DNA of 10,506 nt from an uncultured Clostridia bacterium (lineage in GTDB: Bacteria; Bacillota_A; Clostridia; Oscillospirales; Ruminococcaceae): positions 1-10,506 of the forward strand of contig CAMVPV010000013.1 of the NCBI GenBank assembly GCA_947169455.1. The letters are read 5' to 3'. Below are positions 5,423-10,506 of this stretch, in pieces. Positions within the stretch are counted from its first letter, which is position 1, and each line of letters begins with the position of its first letter. The notes beneath the pieces were generated by a model. That model searched no databases and had not been told where the DNA came from. It saw only the letters and a program-made list of their open reading frames with translations. Both the position numbers and the translations under genes were made by a program.

Positions 5423-5947
5423 TCATTTTCTGCGTGAAGCACCCGACTTATCCTGTTTGTCCGATAATTCATCGCGCATTTCACGGGTGAGGAGCATATC
5501 CACATCGAGCAGCATTACAATGCTGCCGTTGTCGTCCTTGCCGACGCCGGATACGAACCCCACATTTCCCTTCGCCGCTATCCTCGGCGAAGGTGATATC
5601 TTCTCGGGCGGCAGCTGTGCCACCTCCGAAACGTTATCTACTATGAAACCGACCGCCATCTCATCATAATTGATTATGATTATGCAGGTATGGCTGGTAT
5701 ATTCCGCCTCGGGGCGGCGGAACCTCAGGTGCATATCTATCACGGGGATTATATCTCCGCGTATATTTATAACGCCCTTGGCATATTCCGGAAATTCGGG
5801 CACGGGGATTATCCCCCTTATGCCGATTATCTCCTTGACGGATTTTATCGGAAAGCCGTATCTGTGTTCGCCCACGTAAAACGAGAGATATTTGTCCGCC
5901 ATGAAATCGCTCGGAGAATTTTCGCCGGGTCTTGTATCACCGTTCAT
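5423..5947 (-). CDS. cheW: Chemotaxis coupling protein CheW (second copy, last gene of operon)
   Basis: CheW links CheA to methyl-accepting receptors in the signalling array at the cell pole. The product is about 174 residues with the CheW beta-barrel pattern: 'YLSFYVGEHRYGFPIKSVKEI', the conserved 'GVINIRGDIIPVIDMHLRF' core with the Asp intact, and 'VGFIVDNVSEVAQL'. A Lys/Ser/Arg-rich tail of ~15 residues follows. The ATG at 5947 is chosen because AAGGAG (5963-5958) lies 10 nt upstream. A GTG at 5956 (177 residues) is almost on top of that site. The ribosome binding site starts 3 nt after the cheB stop codon, so the two genes are tightly coupled. It differs considerably from the other CheW of the operon, suggesting different receptor partners rather than a recent duplication. 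Confidence 0.93.
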   Translation of the reverse strand: MNGDTRPGENSPSDFMADKYLSFYVGEHRYGFPIKSVKEIIGIRGIIPVPEFPEYAKGVINIRGDIIPVIDMHLRFRRPEAEYTSHTCIIIINYDEMAVGFIVDNVSEVAQLPPEKISPSPRIAAKGNVGFVSGVGKDDNGSIVMLLDVDMLLTREMRDELSDKQDKSGASRRK

Positions 5948-5966
5948 AGGTATCACACTCCTTCCG

Positions 5967-7160
5967 TCAGCATTTGCGCAGTATAGCCGCGCTGATCTCC
6001 TTCAGCGGCGCCTGCTCGCAGCAGCCGCCCATTTTGTAAGCTACCATAGGCATACCATATACTACGCAGCTTTCCTCGTCCTGCCCGATGGTATAGGCTC
6101 CCGTGTCGCGGAGCTTTTTCAGTCCCTTTGCGCCGTCCGAGCCCATCCCGGTGAGGATAGCGGCTACGGCGTATCTGCCCGCTGTTTCGGCGACGCTCTC
6201 GAACAGCACATCCACCGACGGACAGTGTCCGGAGACTTTTTCGCCCTCGGCGCAGCGGACATAATATCCCCTGCCGTCCTTTTGCAGATACATATGCTTG
6301 TCGCCGCAGGCAACGAGACACAGCCCTCTTTTCAGGCGTGCACCGTTGTGAGCCTCCGCGACCTCCATACGGCAGCTCCTGTCAAGGCGCTCCGCAAATA
6401 TCTTGGTAAAGTTCGGCGGCATATGCTGAACTATCACTATCGGCGGGCAGTCGGCGGGCATACCCATAAGCACTGTCTCAAGTGCATCCGTGCCGCCGGT
6501 CGATGCCCCGAGCGCTATGATGCGCCGGTCGTCATATTTATGCGTTTCCGCACTTCCCGGTATAAGTATCCCGGAGCGGAACGCATGGAAGGAATGTGCG
6601 GGGTGATTGTCCGCTATGGTCTGCGGCGGCGGTTCCGGGTGATAATGGTTCGCGATGTGGAAATCATTCAGGGTCGCGTAGCGGTCTCTGCCGGACACAC
6701 CGCTGACATGGTTCGCATGATGTGTTACATGAACTGCTCCGGTATTCTTATCTACCGTTATAACTGCGGTCGATGCGAGTACTATCTTGGAGGCGAGCCG
6801 CGTACAGAACAGATCCATAGAACCGCCCGGCGCGGGCTTTTTTATATGATCCACCGCACCCGCAAGCACTGCCTCGGACATATCTGAGCTGGAGGACACC
6901 ATTACACAGGGTATCTTCAGCTGAGGGATAAGCTTTTTGAGGAACTGTATCCCGTTCATCCTCGGAAGATCGACTTCGAGGGTGAGCACATCGGGGTGGA
7001 GAGAGAGTATCTTATCGCTTGCCTCGTAGGGGTCTGCCGCCGTTCCCACAACTTCGATATTCGGCTTCCGGGAAAGACCGCTTTTCAGGTTCATCCGGAA
7101 GGTAGGCGAACCATCTACAACAAGCACTTTTATCTTGTCTTCTATGTAATTAGCTGCCAC
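5967..7160 (-). CDS. cheB: Chemotaxis protein-glutamate methylesterase CheB, with altered receiver domain
   Basis: CheB removes methyl groups from receptor glutamates (and deamidates glutamines) during adaptation. The 397-residue protein has a receiver domain (about 9-125), a linker (about 126-210) and a methylesterase domain (about 211-395). The esterase triad is intact: S220 in GASTGG, H246 in VQHMPP, D342 in GMGSDGA. In the receiver the phosphorylated Asp of the family motif TLDVEMP is Glu (E62 in TLEVDLP), and the second acidic-pocket Asp is Gly (D16-G17 in VVDGS). The conserved Lys before Pro (K108) and Ser at the Thr/Ser position (VMVSS) remain. The linker carries ten histidines between 144 and 192 plus a PEPPP stretch. 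GTG 7160 follows GAGAGGAT by ~8 nt. It begins 32 nt after cheR. Function is clear; phospho-regulation is doubtful. Confidence 0.95.
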   Translation of the reverse strand: MAANYIEDKIKVLVVDGSPTFRMNLKSGLSRKPNIEVVGTAADPYEASDKILSLHPDVLTLEVDLPRMNGIQFLKKLIPQLKIPCVMVSSSSDMSEAVLAGAVDHIKKPAPGGSMDLFCTRLASKIVLASTAVITVDKNTGAVHVTHHANHVSGVSGRDRYATLNDFHIANHYHPEPPPQTIADNHPAHSFHAFRSGILIPGSAETHKYDDRRIIALGASTGGTDALETVLMGMPADCPPIVIVQHMPPNFTKIFAERLDRSCRMEVAEAHNGARLKRGLCLVACGDKHMYLQKDGRGYYVRCAEGEKVSGHCPSVDVLFESVAETAGRYAVAAILTGMGSDGAKGLKKLRDTGAYTIGQDEESCVVYGMPMVAYKMGGCCEQAPLKEISAAILRKC

Positions 7161-7192
7161 TCGTAAATATCCTCTCTTGTAATACTGCCGTT

Positions 7193-8002
7193 TCAGACGG
7201 TCTTTCTGTAGATCGCGGGCTTTACGTATTTATAGCGTGTGGTCTTGGATACATTCTCTGCGTGCCCGATGAAAAGGTATCCGCCGTTCTTGGTGCAGTC
7301 ATAGAAGCGCTCTATGAGGGCATTCTTGGTGTCTGCATCGAAATAGATCATCACGTTGCGGCAGCTTATGAGGTCGAAGGGCTTTTTATACACTATCTTA
7401 TCCATAAGGTTGAATTTCTTATAGACTATCTGTTCCCGTATCTCATCGATCACCTGATATGTATCTGTATCTATCTTTCTGAAGTAGTTCTTTCTCCAGT
7501 TGTCGGGAACGTCCTTGAGCATTTCCTCGTTATAGATGCCGTTCTTCGCGGTGCGCAGGACATCGGTATCTATATCGGTGGCGAGTATCTTCAGATCCCA
7601 TCCCGCCTTGCGCGGCCCGAAGTACTCATCTATGGTCATAGCTATGGTATAGGGCTCCTGTCCGGTGGAGGATGCGGCGCACCATATACGCGCGTCCTTG
7701 TCGCGGACATTTTCCTCTATCCATGGGAGCACGGTGCTTCTGAGGAACTCGAAGTGCTCCGGTTCTCTCATGAAGAATGTATGGTTGGTGGTCAGCTTGT
7801 TCACGAGAGCCATGGCTTCCTTGCCGGTAGGCTCGTTGAAAGCATAGTCAAGGTACTGGTCATAGTTCCGGAAGCCCATGTTGGTGACGACCGAATGCAG
7901 ACGCCCCTCGATAAGCACTCTTTTCTTTTCGAGGTTTATGCCGTAGTTGGACTTCATATAATCAACAAGGCGGTAGAATTCTTTGTCAGTAAGCTCGAGC
8001 AT
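7193..8002 (-). CDS. cheR: Chemotaxis protein-glutamate O-methyltransferase CheR
   Basis: CheR transfers methyl groups from S-adenosylmethionine to receptor glutamates, opposing CheB. The 269 residues match the usual length. An all-helical N-terminal domain (about 1-70) carries the basic stretch used for receptor contact, followed by the Rossmann-type catalytic domain. Visible motifs are 'TNHTFFMREPEHFEFL' (family T-FFR-- motif) at about 69-84, the SAM-binding 'WCAASSTGQEPYTIAM' (canonical A-STGEEPYS-AM; Gln replaces the first Glu), 'ILATDIDTDVL', 'DLISCRNVMIYFD' and 'GYLFIGHAENV' near the end. The ATG at 8002 is preceded by a GGGGGT run about 9 nt upstream. It sits 32 nt after cheW and 32 nt before cheB in the same direction. 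Confidence 0.96.
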   Translation of the reverse strand: MLELTDKEFYRLVDYMKSNYGINLEKKRVLIEGRLHSVVTNMGFRNYDQYLDYAFNEPTGKEAMALVNKLTTNHTFFMREPEHFEFLRSTVLPWIEENVRDKDARIWCAASSTGQEPYTIAMTIDEYFGPRKAGWDLKILATDIDTDVLRTAKNGIYNEEMLKDVPDNWRKNYFRKIDTDTYQVIDEIREQIVYKKFNLMDKIVYKKPFDLISCRNVMIYFDADTKNALIERFYDCTKNGGYLFIGHAENVSKTTRYKYVKPAIYRKTV

Positions 8003-8034
8003 TTGCCGGTTACCCCCGTCTTTATTTTATTGTG

Positions 8035-8496
8035 TCAGCCGAGATCGGAGATAAGCTTTTCGCAGTTGAGAAGCTGTTCTATCTCTCCGCCGGATTCAAT
8101 GATGCTCTTGATATACCTGTTGGTATTTACGTTCTTGAAATCGGGTGTTGCGCATATCTCCTCGGGCTTTACATCAGCTACGGCGCGCACGCGGTCAACT
8201 ATTATGCCGATCTGGTTGCCGTCGTCGAAGCTGAGCACGATGATGCAGGTGCGCTCGTCGTAGGGTATCTCTGGCTTGCCGAACCTGCGGCGCACGCTGA
8301 TTATGGGAACGATCTTTCCTCTGATGTTTATGATACCCTTGATATAGTCGGGCACCTTGGGAACTACCGTTATCTGTTCAATGCTGATTATCTCGTTGAT
8401 ATACTTTATCTCGATACCGTAGATGGTGTTGTCTATATTGAAGAACAGCACCGTGCCACCGGTATTGAAGGTATCTTTGGACATTTCTTCGCTCAT
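8035..8496 (-). CDS. cheW: Chemotaxis coupling protein CheW (first copy, after cheA)
   Basis: A 153-residue CheW-domain protein that bridges CheA and receptors. The pattern includes 'VLFFNIDNTIYGIEIKYINEI', 'GIINIRGKIVPIISVRRRFG' and 'IGIIVDRVRAVADVKPEEI'. In the core motif the usual Asp of 'VID' is Ser (IIS), unlike the other CheW of this operon. The ATG at 8496 is preferred since GAAAGGA lies 9 nt before it. An ATG at 8505 (156 residues) abuts that site with no spacing. Starts about 60 nt after the cheA stop codon. Confidence 0.93.
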   Translation of the reverse strand: MSEEMSKDTFNTGGTVLFFNIDNTIYGIEIKYINEIISIEQITVVPKVPDYIKGIINIRGKIVPIISVRRRFGKPEIPYDERTCIIVLSFDDGNQIGIIVDRVRAVADVKPEEICATPDFKNVNTNRYIKSIIESGGEIEQLLNCEKLISDLG

Positions 8497-8558
8497 GACA
8501 GTCATTCCTTTCGCCTGTTGGTGATATATACTTCCTCATGAAGACAGAGGCAAGCATA

Positions 8559-10506
8559 TCAGAAATCGGAGATGATATTTCCGATATCGAGGATTATCGT
8601 GATAGAGCCGTCGCCGAGTATCGAGCAGCCCGCCATGCCGCTCTGCTTCAGATTGAAGTTGTTCAGCATGGGCGAGAACGGCTTTACAACGACCTGCTGT
8701 TCGCCGATGAGCTCATCTGCGAGGATGCAGGCGTACTTGTTCTCGGCACCCACGAGTATGACGATGCCGTCATATATATTTGTGGCAGATGCTTCAAGGT
8801 CATAGAGCTCGTACAGGCGGATGAGCGGGTAGCACTCGCCTCTTATCATGATGAGCTCCTTGCCGTCGGTATCCTTAAGGAGCTGCGAAGGCTTTGCCTT
8901 GAAGGATTCCTTTATGGAGTTTATCGGTATCGTGAATATCGACTCGCCTACGGAAACTTCCATTCCATCGACGATGGAGAGTGAAAGCGGTATCTTTATG
9001 ATGAACTGCGTGCCCTCGCCGAACTTGGAATCGACCGAGACCGTGCCGCCGATCTTCTCGATGTTCTTCTTCACGACGTCCATGCCGACGCCTCTTCCGG
9101 AGTACTCGGTAACTACCTCGTTGGTGGAGAAGCCGGGGAGCATTATCATGTTGTTGATCTCTTTTTCGGTATATTCCGATCTCGGTCTGGTGAGCAGACC
9201 GTTCCTCTCTGCCTTGTTGAGGACTGCCTCGGTGTTTATCCCGCCGCCGTCGTCGGCAACTACGATGATAACTTCACCGGAGGAGTTGTATGCGGAAAGG
9301 GTGATGGTGCCCTTGCCGGGCTTGCCCCTTGCGATGCGTTCTTCCTGTGTTTCCTCGATGCCGTGATCCATGGAGTTTCTTACCATGTGCATCAGCGGGT
9401 CGTTCAGGTTGTCTATGATGGACTTATCGACTTCTGTTTCCTCGCCCTCGAATACAAGGTCAACGTCCTTGCCGAGCTTTACCTTCATATCGCGCACGAT
9501 ACGTGTCATCTTGCTGAACGCGCCGGACAGCGGCACCATTCGTATGGACATCACGATATCCTGGAGCTCGGAGTTGAGCTTTCTGAGCTGGCGGGCAGCC
9601 TTCTGGAAGTTATCGAGGCGCAGACCCTTGAGGTCGGGGTTTGATGTGACCATAGCCTCGGTTATAACTATCTCGCCGACCATATCCATGAGCTGGTCGA
9701 GCTTGTTGAGGTTAACGGAGATGAGTGACTGCTTGGGTGCAGCGGTGCCGCTCGTCTTGCCCTTATCCTTGTTGTCCGCGGGCTTGGGTGCGGGCTTGGG
9801 AGCCGGTGCGGGTGCGGGTGAAGGTGCCGGCGGGGGCGGGGGTGTGGGTGCAGCCGATACCGAAGGCATCGGCAAGGGTGCCGCCTTCTTTTCCTCGACA
9901 ACGGGCGCGGGAGGCGCCTCGGTCACTGCGGGAGGCGTATCCGAGCCTTCCTTTATGAGCTGTACATCCTTTACGTTGGGCGTCGTCCTTATCATATCGA
10001 TAATGGGGTCGTTGCCGCAGAGCGCCTTGAAATGTATCGTAAATCCGTTTTCTACTATGTACTTCGAGGTATCGCTGTTTTCCTCGATATCAGCGGGCAC
10101 ATACGCTATCTCGTCGCATTCCTCGCGGATATTGTTGACAACGAGCAGTGCGCGCAGGTTCTCCATCTTGCAGTCGTCGTCAAATATGACCTTGACAGTG
10201 GTGAGCGTATATGCGGGAACATCCTTGGTATCGCCGCCGCCGCTGCTGGTCACTTCGTATGACTGTACATTCGGGGTGTTCTCTATTATATTTATGATCT
10301 CATCCACGGACGAATCCGCAACGGGGCGGAAGCTTACCAAAAATCCATTGTCAACGATGAGCTTTGCGGCGTCAGCGTTGTCCTCGAGATCGGCAGGCTC
10401 ATACTTCAAAGCGGCGCAGTCGTCCTTTATATTGGTAATGACGAGCAGTGCGCGGAGATTTTCCATCTTGCAGTCGGGTTCAAACATCACACGGACTGTG
10501 GTGAGT
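8559..10506 (-). CDS. cheA: Chemotaxis histidine kinase CheA (5' end outside window), tandem P2 domains
   Basis: CheA autophosphorylates on a P1 histidine in response to receptors and passes phosphate to CheY and CheB. The frame is open to the right edge (L-T-T-V-R-V precedes the first in-frame GTG at 10490 and matches the equivalent point of the internal repeat), so the N-terminus with P1 is missing. Numbering from the first whole codon, two P2-type domains occupy ~1-88 and ~99-188 and both contain CKMENLRALLV. Next come a Pro/Ala-rich linker (~190-245), P3 dimerisation domain (~260-350), and P4 ATPase domain with N-box 'LMHMVRNSMDHGIE' (~371-384), G1 'DDGGGIN' (~418-424) and G2 'GRGVGM' (~470-475). 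The CheW-like P5 domain extends to 648. All ATP-binding motifs look intact. Confidence 0.95.
   Translation of the reverse strand, partial: LTTVRVMFEPDCKMENLRALLVITNIKDDCAALKYEPADLEDNADAAKLIVDNGFLVSFRPVADSSVDEIINIIENTPNVQSYEVTSSGGGDTKDVPAYTLTTVKVIFDDDCKMENLRALLVVNNIREECDEIAYVPADIEENSDTSKYIVENGFTIHFKALCGNDPIIDMIRTTPNVKDVQLIKEGSDTPPAVTEAPPAPVVEEKKAAPLPMPSVSAAPTPPPPPAPSPAPAPAPKPAPKPADNKDKGKTSGTAAPKQSLISVNLNKLDQLMDMVGEIVITEAMVTSNPDLKGLRLDNFQKAARQLRKLNSELQDIVMSIRMVPLSGAFSKMTRIVRDMKVKLGKDVDLVFEGEETEVDKSIIDNLNDPLMHMVRNSMDHGIEETQEERIARGKPGKGTITLSAYNSSGEVIIVVADDGGGINTEAVLNKAERNGLLTRPRSEYTEKEINNMIMLPGFSTNEVVTEYSGRGVGMDVVKKNIEKIGGTVSVDSKFGEGTQFIIKIPLSLSIVDGMEVSVGESIFTIPINSIKESFKAKPSQLLKDTDGKELIMIRGECYPLIRLYELYDLEASATNIYDGIVILVGAENKYACILADELIGEQQVVVKPFSPMLNNFNLKQSGMAGCSILGDGSITIILDIGNIISDF
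10141..10505 (-). repeat. Intragenic direct repeat coding for tandem P2 domains of CheA
   Basis: The stretch 10141-10205 recurs at 10441-10505 with exactly 300 bp offset, sharing long identical runs such as ATGGAGAA and TGCAAGATGGA on the coding strand. At protein level the period is exactly 100 residues (two copies of CKMENLRALLV and related following sequence). The copies have diverged at many third positions and residues, so the duplication is old. More copies may lie past the right edge. Confidence 0.8.

Noticed and set aside
5892..6887. Plus-strand 331-codon frame opposite cheB
   Set aside because: The opposite strand encodes all CheB esterase motifs; the product here is Cys/Arg/His-rich without any family pattern.
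7262..8263. Plus-strand 333-codon frame opposite cheR and cheW
   Set aside because: It spans two well-supported genes and their spacer on the other strand, a typical codon-bias shadow.
9668..9901. His/Arg/Pro-rich minus-strand 77-codon frame
   Set aside because: Frame-shifted reading of the CheA proline-alanine linker repeats.
10488..10490. GTG as the start of cheA
   Set aside because: The frame continues upstream to the window edge, and the residues before GTG match the internal P2 repeat, so this is inside the gene.
10141..10505. CheA repeat as an assembly artefact
   Set aside because: The two copies differ at many bases and residues while keeping frame, as expected of an old duplication.

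Overview
The window looks like chromosomal DNA of a spore-forming, chemotactic Clostridium-class Firmicute, most like the Oscillospiraceae/Ruminococcus-Eubacterium siraeum group. The evidence is a yabP-yabQ-divIC-yabR cluster in the Bacillus/Clostridia order, an RNase Y gene, a T-box leader, sigma-A type promoters, strong Shine-Dalgarno sequences and moderately GC-rich coding DNA with AT-rich intergenic regions. No mobile element, CRISPR array, tRNA or rRNA is visible. The taxonomic placement is inference.

Region 1 (1-1380, minus strand): a DUF815-type AAA+ ATPase gene runs off the left edge. In front of it, from about 1345 down to 1072, is a divergent but recognisable T-box riboswitch with its own promoter, Stem I, antiterminator bulge and a terminator six U's long. 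The specifier reads best as ACC (Thr). An aminoacyl-tRNA sensor in front of an ATPase of unknown role is the most unexpected arrangement in the window.

Region 2 (1498-5410, plus strand): a divergent sigma-A promoter and a leader of about 300 nt precede rny (RNase Y), which ends in a hairpin terminator. Then come yabP and yabQ (spore cortex), divIC (cell division) and a yabR-like S1-domain gene. YabP starts at TTG, with its ribosome binding site inside a potential hairpin. A consensus-like promoter at the end of yabQ probably gives divIC vegetative expression independent of the sporulation genes. A 40-codon small ORF overlaps the start of divIC. A strong bidirectional terminator closes the region.

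Region 3 (5423-10506, minus strand): a chemotaxis operon transcribed right to left as cheA (5' end outside the window), cheW, cheR, cheB and a second cheW. CheA is the sensor kinase, the CheWs couple it to receptors, and CheR and CheB add and remove receptor methyl groups. CheA carries at least two tandem P2 (response-regulator docking) domains, exactly 100 codons apart. CheB has an intact methylesterase triad, but its receiver has Glu in place of the phosphorylated Asp and Gly in place of one acidic-pocket Asp, and its linker is histidine-rich. CheB here may therefore be uncoupled from CheA phosphorylation. No cheY, cheC or cheD lies in the visible part.

The strongest leads are the T-box/DUF815 pairing, the CheB pseudo-receiver and the CheA P2 duplication.
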